Positions 38,707-45,906 of a stretch of DNA of 64,000 nucleotides are shown one piece after another. Under the pieces are notes generated by a model, which did no database searches, had not been told where the DNA came from, and saw only the letters and a program-made list of their open reading frames with translations. This stretch comes from a virus. Made by a program: the position numbers and the translations under genes. The number at the start of each line of letters is the position of its first letter. The first letter of the stretch is position 1. The stretch covers positions 1 through 64,000 of IMG/VR virus record IMGVR_UViG_3300028027_000054; one strand, written 5' to 3'.

Positions 38707-38860
38707 AGTACCAGGTAAAGTATAAGGATCCAAACAGGAAGCCAAGTCCTATTTCATGGAACTTTACTTCTTTCTGATCTTTATTGATACCTGTACCGCT
38801 TCTGTAATCAAAACCAAGTAAGCATCCTACTGTGCTAAAAAACTCTAGTCGTATTTCCAT
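38705..38860 (-). CDS. Small conserved phage protein (51 aa)
   Basis: The start ATG at 38860 overlaps the TAA of the upstream gene (TAATG), which fixes the start; a longer reading frame upstream would run into that gene. Two hydrophobic segments (FFSTVGCLLGFDY and HEIGLGFLFGSLYFTWY) suggest a small membrane-associated protein. Its last codons run into the terminator stem region. I have a faint memory of similar short proteins in other Bacteroidota phages. No function is known. Confidence 0.6.
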   Translation of the reverse strand: MEIRLEFFSTVGCLLGFDYRSGTGINKDQKEVKFHEIGLGFLFGSLYFTWY

Positions 38861-39300
38861 TATTCTGTTGTTTTTTCTGTTGTGAATGGATGCCTCATCA
38901 TGAAGCAATCCTGTTCCTGACCCATGTGTTTCTTAAACCCGTTGAGCATGCTCTGGATATTGGCAGCTCCTACAGGGTTATGAGAATGGACACAGCATTT
39001 CTTGAGGTCTACCTTGTTGTCCTGGCAATATGATATTAGCCAGTCTGCACAGTTAAGACCTGTCTTTTCTGTAAAGAGCTCATAGCTGGGTTGCTGAAAC
39101 CCCTGCTGGGCTATCTGCTCATAATAATCGTTCATGTGTTCATCCGCCAGGTCGTGGTCAAATGAGATCATGTCCGGTACTCCGTTGTCTGTGATCCATG
39201 CTACAAACTCGCTATAGTTTCTGACTACATACCATGGCTCGTAGCCAGGTAGTGGTGTTGTAGGTGTACGTACGTCATCTAGGTATAACGCTTTTTTCAT
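38860..39300 (-). CDS. Cyclic-phosphate processing receiver (cREC) domain protein
   Basis: The 146-residue protein has a receiver-like fold signature: LYLDDVRTP (D8, D9), then ISFDHDLA (D48, D50), GLNCADWLISYC, and VHSHNPVGAANI (H105, H107). The SFDHDL and VHS-x-NP-x-GA-x-NI motifs are those of the cREC family, which is predicted from comparative genomics to process cyclic phosphates on RNA ends or nucleotides. The catalytic Asp and His residues all appear present. It is coupled on both sides by 4-base ATGA and TAATG overlaps. Neighbours include MazG, HAD and phosphoesterase genes, so a role in nucleotide or RNA-end metabolism fits. Confidence 0.75.
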   Translation of the reverse strand: MKKALYLDDVRTPTTPLPGYEPWYVVRNYSEFVAWITDNGVPDMISFDHDLADEHMNDYYEQIAQQGFQQPSYELFTEKTGLNCADWLISYCQDNKVDLKKCCVHSHNPVGAANIQSMLNGFKKHMGQEQDCFMMRHPFTTEKTTE

Positions 39301-39680
39301 AAGGGTGGGTTTTCTATAAGGTCTAAACGTCTTTTGAATTCTTCATTTTCTCTCTGCAGGTCTACTATCCGGAACATGCATTCCTCAGTTACAGTAGCCA
39401 GAGATCTCAACGATTCTACATACTCGAGCAAGGACTGATTGCAGCCGTGGCTGACAATCAGCTCATCTGCTATGTAGGCTTCTACTTTGATATTAATTGC
39501 AGCAGGAAAGTTTCCTGAATACACCTTTAGTTTCTGACCAAGTGTATAGTCGTAGGCGTGGTTAACACCTGCTTGTATGGTAATTCTGAGATGATCTGCC
39601 AGCCAGGCTTTCATCTCGTCATGTAGGAAAAACCGTGGTGGGTCCCCCGGTTTGCGGTCCTTGAGTATTTGGTCTATCAT
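39297..39680 (-). CDS. Hypothetical protein with C-terminal coiled coil (127 aa)
   Basis: The family was not recognised. The N-terminal part (PPRFFLHDEMKAWLADHL) looks like real protein, so I take the ATG at 39680, although this overlaps the upstream gene by 62 bases. An ATG at 39614 would avoid the overlap. The C-terminal 45 residues (TEECMFRIVDLQRENEEFKR) form a probable coiled coil. Its stop overlaps the cREC gene start (ATGA). Confidence 0.55.
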   Translation of the reverse strand: MIDQILKDRKPGDPPRFFLHDEMKAWLADHLRITIQAGVNHAYDYTLGQKLKVYSGNFPAAINIKVEAYIADELIVSHGCNQSLLEYVESLRSLATVTEECMFRIVDLQRENEEFKRRLDLIENPPL

Positions 39681-39837
39681 TTTCTAGGGTTGTGGTTCCT
39701 TTAACAGCAGGTTTAGTAAAAGGACAGTGGCGGCATTTGTTCCCGCAGCAGTAACCCCTCTTGAGGTGGTAGACTGCCGTGAATATTGTCATGCCGCCTT
39801 CTGTATAGAAGTCCTTATCTGTTATCTCCCGAGCCAT
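39619..39837 (-). CDS. DUF5522-like Cys-rich protein (72 aa)
   Basis: Residues 10-40 (DFYTEGGMTIFTAVYHLKRG, then YCCGNKCRHCPF) match the small DUF5522 family common in Bacteroidota. Cysteines 30, 31, 35 and 38 could bind a metal or an iron-sulfur cluster. The C-terminal tail after residue 45 is rich in Thr, Pro and Gly and overlaps the next gene, so it may simply be read-through sequence without function. The presence of a host-type family supports a Bacteroidota host. Function unknown. Confidence 0.68.
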   Translation of the reverse strand: MAREITDKDFYTEGGMTIFTAVYHLKRGYCCGNKCRHCPFTKPAVKGTTTLENDRPNTQGPQTGGPTTVFPT

Positions 39838-40141
39838 GGATCATGTTTCTTTCCTTACGGTCTTTAAGCTTTTGATAATTAGCCTGGGCTATGTCATCCA
39901 GCTTCAGACCACAGTCCCTGGCCAGTATGGCTACGTACCACAGTACATCACCTAATTCTTTTTTGATGCCGTCTGTAAACTTCTCGTCTGCTACCGTATT
40001 GCTATCCCGGACTAACTTCTTTACTTTTTCCACTACTTCTCCGGTTTCACCGGCAAGTCCGAGGGCAGGATAAATAAGCGTGTAGCTGGTAGGGTAAACA
40101 GCTGTAGTTTCAGCCAGGTCTTGATACTCGTTAAATGTCAT
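39815..40141 (-). CDS. mazG: MazG-like nucleotide pyrophosphohydrolase
   Basis: A 108-residue all-alpha NTP pyrophosphatase. The metal-binding residues are visible: GLAGETGEVVEK (E32, E35) and KKELGDVLWYVA (E62, D65), the ExxE and ExxD pair of the MazG family. Its length fits a single-domain phage MazG. Such enzymes hydrolyse NTPs to NMP and pyrophosphate. In phages they are thought to adjust nucleotide pools or lower (p)ppGpp, though that remains debated. The start overlaps the end of the HAD gene by 11 bases. Neighbouring HAD phosphatase and dNMP kinase genes fit a nucleotide-metabolism group. Confidence 0.85.
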   Translation of the reverse strand: MTFNEYQDLAETTAVYPTSYTLIYPALGLAGETGEVVEKVKKLVRDSNTVADEKFTDGIKKELGDVLWYVAILARDCGLKLDDIAQANYQKLKDRKERNMIHGSGDNR

Positions 40142-40607
40142 TGGGTTCAGTTTTAATAAGCGTTGTTTGATGAGTGTCTATCCAAGCTTGGATTAACCGG
40201 TCACATTTAACCTGCCATCCGTTGGCGTCTACCTGGATCATGGGTACGTTACACTTGTTGGCCTTGGCTTTAGAGAACTCTTCAGGGTTATCATCTAAGT
40301 GCCAGACAAACTTGGTCCCGTTCAGGTAAGTATACTTCCACTCCATACAGGTGAACCTGACATGGTGCCTTGGTATACCCAGGGATTCTGCTACACCCCA
40401 TACATTAAAGTTGGGATCACCATCATGGTTGTGATAGATCTCAGCCCACTCATGAGCCGGAAACTTTTCTAACCACTTGTGCATATGGTTGGCGTCATAA
40501 CGTGTGGTGACAATCCACACTTCTATACCTCTTTTGATGAGGCTCTTGGCATATTCTTGTACCGGACCAAGTTCCAGGGTGCCGTCAAAGTCAAAGGATA
40601 CTTTCAT
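40131..40607 (-). CDS. HAD-superfamily phosphatase
   Basis: Starting at ATG 40607 gives 158 residues beginning MKVSFDFDGTLE, the HAD motif I with nucleophile D6 and acid/base D8. Motif II is in IVTTR (about residues 32-36), and motif IV is HLDDNPEE with D105 and D106. A longer frame to 40667 would add residues unlike the family and ignore the coupled upstream gene, whose TGA overlaps this ATG. Substrate unknown; small phage HAD proteins of this type may act on nucleotides or on 5'-phosphate ends. Confidence 0.82.
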   Translation of the reverse strand: MKVSFDFDGTLELGPVQEYAKSLIKRGIEVWIVTTRYDANHMHKWLEKFPAHEWAEIYHNHDGDPNFNVWGVAESLGIPRHHVRFTCMEWKYTYLNGTKFVWHLDDNPEEFSKAKANKCNVPMIQVDANGWQVKCDRLIQAWIDTHQTTLIKTEPNDI

Positions 40608-40699
40608 AAAAAGAATTTTATTACAGCTCTCCAGAATAAAAAAGACAAGATGGCGGCCAGCGTCCATGTAATGATAAAGGCCCAGTTAAGCTTCTTCAT
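40604..40699 (-). CDS. Single-pass membrane micropeptide (31 aa)
   Basis: A short frame from ATG 40699 to TGA 40604 encodes MKKLNWAFIITWTLAAILSF followed by LFWRAVIKFFL. It has a positive N-terminus and one long hydrophobic helix. Its stop overlaps the HAD start (ATGA) and its start lies 14 bases inside the upstream gene, the same packing used by the whole operon. Without it there would be an unusual 78-base gap. Role unknown; it could be a superinfection or membrane-state effector. Confidence 0.6.
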   Translation of the reverse strand: MKKLNWAFIITWTLAAILSFLFWRAVIKFFL

Positions 40700-40970
40700 T
40701 GAGTAGGATTTTCTTTGTACAGTGGTTGATCAACGCAAGGTCTCCGTCTTTCATGGCAGAGAGCCTGGGTGCTATTTCTTTGTCCAGGGTGGTAGAGTAT
40801 GTTCTCCCCCTCCTGGCACAAGCGTGCTGTATAGCGGCTGGTGTACATCCTAACTTGTAACCTGCCTTTTTATAGTTCTCATAAACAGCAATCAGCTTCT
40901 GTCTCTGAGGGTCATAGATTCTAATACATGTATTGTCCGGTATCTGGTTAACACTAATCTTCTGCAGCAT
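40686..40970 (-). CDS. Hypothetical protein with HTH-like segment (94 aa)
   Basis: Taken from ATG 40970 (MLQKISVNQIPDN), since a promoter candidate lies immediately upstream; an ATG at 41027 would place that promoter inside the gene. The middle (YKKAGYKLGCTPAAIQHACA) resembles a helix-turn-helix, with CTPAAIQHA as the likely recognition helix. Basic residues follow (RRGRTY). A small DNA-binding regulator is possible, but I cannot name the family. Confidence 0.55.
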   Translation of the reverse strand: MLQKISVNQIPDNTCIRIYDPQRQKLIAVYENYKKAGYKLGCTPAAIQHACARRGRTYSTTLDKEIAPRLSAMKDGDLALINHCTKKILLNEEA

Positions 40971-40997
40971 GTCTCGTCTATAGGGGTTAGGAAAAAG

Positions 40998-41028
40998 TAA
41001 AGTTATACAAAATGTAGAACTCAGCAAA
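40998..41028 (-). promoter_or_regulatory. Bacteroidota-type promoter candidate
   Basis: On the minus strand TTTG (41028-41025) is followed after exactly 19 bases by TAACTTTA (41005-40998). The Bacteroidota consensus is TTTG-N19-TAnnTTTG, so this matches in spacing and in 7 of 8 bases of the -7 element. It lies 28 bases upstream of the ATG at 40970 and would drive the genes from there towards 38.7 kb. Confidence 0.5.
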
Positions 41029-41042
41029 AGAAAATGGAGAGG

Positions 41043-41267
41043 TTAGTCTCCACTTTCCCAGAACAGCTTTCTGACGGCACCACCCAGCTCCATGTCATTG
41101 GAGTGGTCCCTGATCAGGCGGACCGGCACTTGTATGGTCCTTGTGTTGGCACTGTAACAGGTGATACAGTACTGACCTACGCCTTCTACATAACCATACC
41201 TGGTGTCAATATGATCTGTAAACTCATAGATCGTTTCATTTCCGCATTGTACGCAACAGTCTCTCAT
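41043..41267 (-). CDS. Small protein with two CxxC pairs (74 aa)
   Basis: The start at 41267 is set by a 4-base ATGA overlap with the upstream gene. Residues near the N-terminus (MRDCCVQCGNETIYEF) and later QYCITCYS give two Cys pairs about 27 residues apart, a likely zinc ribbon. The rest is short beta strands. This may be a nucleic-acid-binding or structural zinc protein. Family not recognised. Confidence 0.55.
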   Translation of the reverse strand: MRDCCVQCGNETIYEFTDHIDTRYGYVEGVGQYCITCYSANTRTIQVPVRLIRDHSNDMELGGAVRKLFWESGD

Positions 41268-41515
41268 AGGTCGGCATTTATAAGTTGATGTGAATTCTTC
41301 CATCTTTTCTGCAGGTCTTCCCAATAACCACGTTCATCATTGAACCGGTTACATACTGCAACCAGATCAGGGTACCCCAGGGCAATCTTAGCCCGGTTTA
41401 TTCTATCCATTTTAAATATGGTGTCTATAAGAGCAGTGAATCCACTGCCAGCCATACTGTTCTTGTAATGCATGAACAGCTCTTCGGCTTCTGTAAATGT
41501 GGGTCTAGTTTCCAT
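41264..41515 (-). CDS. Hypothetical small helical protein (83 aa)
   Basis: Starts at ATG 41515 (METRPTFTEAEELFMHY) and overlaps the upstream gene by 11 bases; a TTG at 41524 is less likely. It is mostly helical (FTALIDTIFKMDRINRAKIA). No family is recognised and no catalytic motif is visible. It is coupled to the next gene by ATGA. Confidence 0.5.
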   Translation of the reverse strand: METRPTFTEAEELFMHYKNSMAGSGFTALIDTIFKMDRINRAKIALGYPDLVAVCNRFNDERGYWEDLQKRWKNSHQLINADL

Positions 41516-41729
41516 AAAGGTCAAGTTGATCTGCCATTGATCTGATTGTTCTGGCCAGCTGTTTAGCTAGGTTTTTTAAAGAGTCTTCACTTAGTGTTGT
41601 CATCCACTCATCTTGCTTTTCTTCCGGACAGTCTTCAAAGCAAGTGGGTTCTCTACGTTCATCTTCTTCAAACTGGTGGAAGATGTAAATACCGCTGATG
41701 TTTCTACGGTTTACTTGATCTATTTTCAT
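41505..41729 (-). CDS. Hypothetical small acidic protein (74 aa)
   Basis: An acidic protein with a Cys pair (PTCFEDCPEE) and a C-terminal helix (EDSLKNLAKQLARTIRSMAD). Its ATG overlaps the stop of the XRE regulator (ATGA), so the two are probably translated together. It might be a partner of that regulator, but nothing in the sequence proves it. Confidence 0.5.
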   Translation of the reverse strand: MKIDQVNRRNISGIYIFHQFEEDERREPTCFEDCPEEKQDEWMTTLSEDSLKNLAKQLARTIRSMADQLDLYGN

Positions 41730-41950
41730 ACGAGGTAGTTTGGGTCAAAGATGAAGTCATACATTTCTTCTGAGGGTATCTCACAGAGTTGCATGGCTTT
41801 TACAATAACTTTAAGAGGGGGCTGGGCCCTGTTCTCTTCATACGATCCAAGGGCGGACCGGGTAATACCTAGTTCATGAGCAAAGGTTTCCTGGCTCATG
41901 CCGAGCTCATTACGTAGCTCTTTGAAGTTCTGATTAATGTAGATTGTCAT
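41726..41950 (-). CDS. XRE-family helix-turn-helix regulator (74 aa)
   Basis: A single HTH_3/Cro-CI-type domain fills the protein: ELRNELGMSQETFAHELGIT (residues 11-30), then RSALGSYEENRAQPPLKVIV. The pattern GMSQ-x-x-x-A-x-x-L-G-I-x-R-S-x-x-x-x-Y-E is diagnostic. It has no dimerisation or protease domain, so it is a minimal DNA-binding repressor or activator. It is coupled on both sides. The operators are not known; candidates are the TTGTAGA repeats described elsewhere in this window. Confidence 0.85.
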   Translation of the reverse strand: MTIYINQNFKELRNELGMSQETFAHELGITRSALGSYEENRAQPPLKVIVKAMQLCEIPSEEMYDFIFDPNYLV

Positions 41951-42639
41951 AGTGTGATGATATTTCCATGTGAAGTAAGTCCTAAGTCAAACTTGCCGTC
42001 ATGCACGCAGGCTGCATTGGAAAAAATGGTGGGCGTCTTTGAATAACGGGCTATCCCCTGGTTGGTTTCTACGCCGTCCATGTTGTGGATATGTCCAAAG
42101 GCTACCAGCTTCAGGGTATCCTTGAGAGCCCAGCATCGTTTCATCAGAGCTGAGCAGCCACACATCTCCAGGTCACCAAACCGGTCAAAGCTTAAGTCCC
42201 TGACGCCCTTGGGAGGCCCATGTACAATGATGACATCAGTATCGTCTGGTATAGTATTCCATACCCTGTTGATTGTCTCCCTGGATTTCATGAATGCCCA
42301 GTCTCCAAAGGTGGGTGTATGAGGAGATCCCCAGAACTTGATACCGTCTATAGTAGTACTGGCGTTCTCCAGGTAGAAGATACCAGCAGCATGAAAATCT
42401 GCAGGGGTAACCATGCGTCTTTCTATAGACGTGTCATGGTTACCGGCTACATAGATCTTATGCTTGACAGGTATAGATTCATACCAGGCAATGAAGTTTC
42501 TAACCTCGGGCTCATTACGATAAGGGTCTCTCCAGTTAGAGCAGTCACCACTGTGAATGACTACGTCTATGTCTGTAAAGCGGTCGTCTGGGAACATACC
42601 ATGAAATCCATGGGTGTCAGAAAGGTGCAGCAGTTTCAT
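41947..42639 (-). CDS. Calcineurin-like metallophosphoesterase
   Basis: 230 residues with all five family motifs: LSDTHG (D8, H10), SGDCSN (D32, N35), AGNHD (N67, H68, D69), VHGPP (H140) and GHIH (H183, H185). These bind two metals and hydrolyse phosphoesters. The substrate could be a nucleotide, cyclic nucleotide or nucleic-acid end. It is compact, with no signal peptide, so it acts in the cytoplasm. The stop overlaps the XRE gene start (ATGA). Together with the cREC and HAD genes it suggests attention to phosphate ends, possibly to counter host nucleotide signalling. Confidence 0.85.
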   Translation of the reverse strand: MKLLHLSDTHGFHGMFPDDRFTDIDVVIHSGDCSNWRDPYRNEPEVRNFIAWYESIPVKHKIYVAGNHDTSIERRMVTPADFHAAGIFYLENASTTIDGIKFWGSPHTPTFGDWAFMKSRETINRVWNTIPDDTDVIIVHGPPKGVRDLSFDRFGDLEMCGCSALMKRCWALKDTLKLVAFGHIHNMDGVETNQGIARYSKTPTIFSNAACVHDGKFDLGLTSHGNIITL

Positions 42640-42642
42640 AGT

Positions 42643-43494
42643 TTAGAATATATACCGGATACCAGCCGGGTTGAAGAATTCTGCATACAGTTTGGTAAAG
42701 TCCTGTATCATTTGTCTTTTAAGCTGCCACTGATAACGAATGTTATCTGGTGCATACTGAGAATCCTTAGCTTCCTGGATATCAGGACGCCATAACAGAT
42801 CACGCACAGGCTGAGCGTTACGCTCGTGCTGATGAATGTTATGGGTTAAGAATATGCACTCACTTTTGACATGTATACCTGCATCCCAAAGTTGTCTAAA
42901 CAGTTTTCTGTACTTATCGAGCCAGCCTTCTGCATAGATGATGGGAGAAAAGTTAATGTGTACTTCTAAGTGCTCCATTAGCTTAGGTATGGCTTCTATG
43001 CGTGCAGTTATCTGATCTGTGCCTGGTTCCAGTACGTCTGAGTATTCCTGAGGCATCAGACTCACCCTGACTCTGTGTTTGGCCGGGTCTAGATCATACT
43101 GCATAGGAAGCAACATCGTTGGATACTTAGTAGCAAAAGTGCTTTTGGCTTTGGGCTCTACATTAAAGTAGTCAAAGACTATCTGCCAATCATAATGCTT
43201 ACGCATGAGTGATACATCTGTACTGCATCCGATATCTATAGTGTAATACGTGTCGTCTACCTGATTAGGTATCTTTGGCCAGGGTTGCTTTTGCACCCAG
43301 CCGTCTACAGAAGCTATGATAGGTAAGAAGTTCTCATTGACATATACTTTGTCATGGTTATATCTACCTACATAGCAGTATGAGGACATGCATCCTCCGA
43401 GACACCCGTAGATAAAGTTGGGACTAATAGCATCAGAGCTACGTCCGTTGTCACGGGTGGTGAGTGTTTTAGTTTTCTGCTTTAAAATCTGCAT
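42643..43494 (-). CDS. SPL-like radical SAM protein
   Basis: 283 residues. The N-terminal cluster is YGCLGGCMSSYCYVGRY with C31, C35 and C40, giving C-x3-C-x4-C rather than the usual C-x3-C-x2-C. Downstream STDVSLMRKHYDW, TFATKYPTMLLPM, RVRVSLMPQ and a late IYAEGWLDKYRKLF fit the SPL/SplB-like radical SAM family, which includes spore photoproduct lyase. Possible roles are repair of thymine photoproducts or modification of a nucleotide. It is 3 bases from the phosphoesterase gene and overlaps the upstream kinase by 26 bases. The altered spacing makes the cluster geometry uncertain. Confidence 0.68.
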   Translation of the reverse strand: MQILKQKTKTLTTRDNGRSSDAISPNFIYGCLGGCMSSYCYVGRYNHDKVYVNENFLPIIASVDGWVQKQPWPKIPNQVDDTYYTIDIGCSTDVSLMRKHYDWQIVFDYFNVEPKAKSTFATKYPTMLLPMQYDLDPAKHRVRVSLMPQEYSDVLEPGTDQITARIEAIPKLMEHLEVHINFSPIIYAEGWLDKYRKLFRQLWDAGIHVKSECIFLTHNIHQHERNAQPVRDLLWRPDIQEAKDSQYAPDNIRYQWQLKRQMIQDFTKLYAEFFNPAGIRYIF

Positions 43495-44302
43495 TGATCA
43501 GGTTGTTCTTCTTAAGAATAGAATGAATAGTGAACATGAGAGAGACGATGTCAGAGCCGTTCATGATCTTGTGGTCAAAATCCCAGTTGTCAAGACCAGT
43601 CTCAGAAGGGTGTGCATTTATTGCACTAACTCCGGGACGGTCTACACGGATAACTATCCCACCAGCATCCTTGATAGCCTGGGCTTCGTTGGGAAACCTG
43701 GTGTCTGTGATGATCCAGTTGGGGTACTGGTAGTCATTATCTTCTGTTATACCAGGACCGACTTGAGGTAGTGCTACGTAGTCAGCCATAAGAGCATTTA
43801 CCCAGGTGTTAGGATGTAGCCCGTTACGACAAGCATCAGTACCCAGCTCTTGTAAGAATTGTCTGACTGTTATTCTGCATTTTTCTTTTTCCCAGGTTTT
43901 TTTATAAGAGCCATGTATAACTGGATTGAACAAAAGATTGGCATCAGCTTGTTCTTCTGTAATGACTCTTGCTTGTTCTGTTATTTTGGTCTTACCTTCT
44001 TTAAGTTTGATGCTCCAATAATCCCACTCTGGTCCAAGGAAAGTCTTCTTAAACTCCTGGTCTTCAAACTTATTTACAGGAATGCCGGTAAGAAGAGATG
44101 CTATAGTCTTAAGTTTACCTGCCCATTTCTTGATCTCCCAACCAGATTGTTCTTCCAACCACCACTCATGTTGTGAATGATAGAAGGTTATAAGCTCTAG
44201 TACAGTATAACCTTCAGGAATTTTTGGACAGGTTATTATTTGTATAAGTTTTCCAATTGTGTCTTTGCCGCTACCTGCGTAGCCGTTGATACCTATGATC
44301 AT
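43469..44302 (-). CDS. Deoxynucleoside monophosphate kinase-like
   Basis: 277 residues with a Walker A GINGYAGSGKDT (G7-T15) at the N-terminus. Later motifs QFLQELGTDACRNGLHPNTW and ITDTRFPNEAQAIKDAGG belong to the T4 gp1-like dNMP kinase family, which converts dNMPs to dNDPs for phage DNA synthesis. A charged insertion near residues 95-135 (LKEGKTKITEQARVITEEQA) is not typical and may be a lid extension. It is coupled to the zinc-finger gene upstream by ATGA. Confidence 0.82.
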   Translation of the reverse strand: MIIGINGYAGSGKDTIGKLIQIITCPKIPEGYTVLELITFYHSQHEWWLEEQSGWEIKKWAGKLKTIASLLTGIPVNKFEDQEFKKTFLGPEWDYWSIKLKEGKTKITEQARVITEEQADANLLFNPVIHGSYKKTWEKEKCRITVRQFLQELGTDACRNGLHPNTWVNALMADYVALPQVGPGITEDNDYQYPNWIITDTRFPNEAQAIKDAGGIVIRVDRPGVSAINAHPSETGLDNWDFDHKIMNGSDIVSLMFTIHSILKKNNLINADFKAEN

Positions 44303-44661
44303 GCGTTGGTTATTTTAGGTTCAGGAAAAGGAAGACCATCAGCCTTCCAGTCTTTGGCTTGTTCTTTAGTAAGAACCAAGCCTTCACTCGGTTTTATTCT
44401 ATCAAAAAATCTTTTTTCTATGCTTTTAGTATTCAGTGCTGCTTCACTACTGGTCAGGTGATAACCTTTGCAGAATGGACAACGGTAAAACCTGCACTGT
44501 GCTGGTTTACCGGATCTTCTTTTGATACGTTTTTGGGTAACGTGATCATATGCTGTTAGCTTGGCCTTTAACTTTTGTAAAGCTGTTTTAGCTTCACCGC
44601 CAGTAGGATACCTGGTTTTACCCGTGGCACTACACTTGCTTATGTTCAGGGTCTGGTCCAT
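44299..44661 (-). CDS. Zinc-finger protein with CPFCKGYHLT motif (120 aa)
   Basis: Basic protein with C10 in ISKCSATGKTRYPT and a distal CPFCKGYHLTS (C61, C64, H68), which together could hold one zinc. The pattern of a first Cys, a helix (EAKTALQKLKAKL) and then YRCPFCKGYHLT is found in small phage and Bacteroidota proteins that may bind nucleic acid. The C-terminus (LTKEQAKDWKADG) is helical. Function unknown. Confidence 0.62.
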   Translation of the reverse strand: MDQTLNISKCSATGKTRYPTGGEAKTALQKLKAKLTAYDHVTQKRIKRRSGKPAQCRFYRCPFCKGYHLTSSEAALNTKSIEKRFFDRIKPSEGLVLTKEQAKDWKADGLPFPEPKITNA

Positions 44662-44992
44662 ACTTTTCCATTAAGTGCTTATCTATCACTTCAGTAACTT
44701 CTTCCATCATGTGGACTGGCAGACTAAACAGTTGTTCTGTCAACACCATGACATAGACCAAGTCTACTTTATCGAGATCTGATTTGATCTTAAGAACCTG
44801 GTCACTGTCACCTAACAGGTCACAGATGTGGTTGATGGCTGACCTGGCCTTAGTTACTGCGTTATTAATGGCATACTTCTGTTTCTGAGAAGTACTTGCC
44901 CTGGCATACTCTAGTCTGATTTCTATGCATTTCAAATGCTGCATGAGGTTTGTAACCAATTCCCCAACTGTTTCTTTCTTCAATTCCGACAT
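44630..44992 (-). CDS. Hypothetical all-helical protein (120 aa)
   Basis: It is all helical by inspection (VGELVTNLMQHLKCIEIRLE, then NAVTKARSAINHICDLLGD). No family is recognised. It overlaps the zinc-finger gene by 32 bases. It is the first gene after the terminator at 45006-45037, so it may start its own transcript or be reached by read-through. Confidence 0.55.
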   Translation of the reverse strand: MSELKKETVGELVTNLMQHLKCIEIRLEYARASTSQKQKYAINNAVTKARSAINHICDLLGDSDQVLKIKSDLDKVDLVYVMVLTEQLFSLPVHMMEEVTEVIDKHLMEKYGPDPEHKQV

Positions 44993-45005
44993 ACCATACA
45001 GAAAT

Positions 45006-45037
45006 AAAAGGGAGCAGATCTGTGTAGACCTGCTCCC
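45006..45037 (-). terminator. Rho-independent terminator
   Basis: GGGAGCAG (45010-45017) pairs with CTGCTCCC (45030-45037), an 8-base-pair GC-rich stem. On the minus strand it is followed by TTTTATTTC. It lies 7 bases after the stop of the DUF932-like gene and ends the transcript from the right. Confidence 0.8.
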
Positions 45038-45044
45038 GTAATGA

Positions 45045-45896
45045 TTATAGAAATGTTACTCCAAAAGCTCCTGCGGACTCCAGCTCAAACTCTGGCTCTT
45101 CCTCGTAGCTGCTTAAGACCCTGGCTTCTTCCGTAAACTCAATCTGATCCATGTGGTCTACAAGCTTAGACGGCGTCTGCAACTGACCGTATTGGTTGAT
45201 AAAGAAATGATGCAGGGCCTCGTGGTCACTCAGGTAGGTGTTTGGGTGAGACTCCTTCAGTGCATAGGTGACATGGTTGTACATGGCCCAGGCAGAGTTG
45301 GGGTCACAGTTGTAATTGTAAGAAGGTTTGTCCATCTCACGTTTTACAATACCCACCTGTGTGAGGGTCAGGATCTCCTGCTCAGCAAACAAGAGTCCGA
45401 GGATCGTACCTTTCTCCCGGGGAGTCAGTACTACGTTCTTCAGGATCTCTTTGTCTTGGACCAGGGTGTCAAAATACTGCTTGGCATTTTTGATCTGGTC
45501 ATCAATCTTTAAAGAAGCTTCATAGAGGGCAGAGCCTGTATGCTTACGAACAAAGCTGGACATGTCACCACGTACCACGCCGTTCATACATACAAACACG
45601 TGTCCGCCAATGGCACACTTGAACTTCATGCTCTTGTTGTAAGAGTTGGACCAGGCAAACATCAGTCCCATATCCGGGTCGTTGCCATACTCTAAATGAT
45701 AAATGCCCTGGGCCACTTGGCCGTCCAGGGTAGTCTTGTACTGCTCAGACCTCAGGCTGAAGCCAGCAGAAAGAAAAGCCTTCTTGGTCTCGTCAATAGC
45801 GTGACCATGAGGAATTACGGTGTAGGACTTTCCGTGCTGAGGCAGCTCCACGTTACGTACGTGAGCCTCAGATACCAATGCTGTTTTAACAGGCAT
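45045..45896 (-). CDS. DUF932-like phage protein (283 aa)
   Basis: The sequence follows the DUF932 pattern of phage and plasmid proteins: a YTVIPHGHAIDETKKAF segment, a middle FAWSNSYNKSMKFKCAIGG followed by VFVCMNGVVRGD (about residues 82-110), and a helical C-terminal half. The pattern 'nS-x-d-x-S ... G ... vC-x-Ng' is the family hallmark. Its biochemical role is not known; it is often encoded near DNA replication or recombination genes, as here beside the polymerase. The protein ends in an acidic tail (SSYEEEPEFELES) before a terminator. Confidence 0.6.
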   Translation of the reverse strand: MPVKTALVSEAHVRNVELPQHGKSYTVIPHGHAIDETKKAFLSAGFSLRSEQYKTTLDGQVAQGIYHLEYGNDPDMGLMFAWSNSYNKSMKFKCAIGGHVFVCMNGVVRGDMSSFVRKHTGSALYEASLKIDDQIKNAKQYFDTLVQDKEILKNVVLTPREKGTILGLLFAEQEILTLTQVGIVKREMDKPSYNYNCDPNSAWAMYNHVTYALKESHPNTYLSDHEALHHFFINQYGQLQTPSKLVDHMDQIEFTEEARVLSSYEEEPEFELESAGAFGVTFL

Positions 45897-45906
45897 ACGT
45901 TTGGTT

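Noticed and set aside
42220-42795. 191-residue plus-strand frame
   Set aside because: It is opposite the metallophosphoesterase and radical SAM genes, whose motifs fix the minus strand as coding; no start signal.
45153-45512. 119-residue plus-strand frame
   Set aside because: It is opposite the DUF932-like gene and mostly Val/Leu-rich translation typical of antisense reading.
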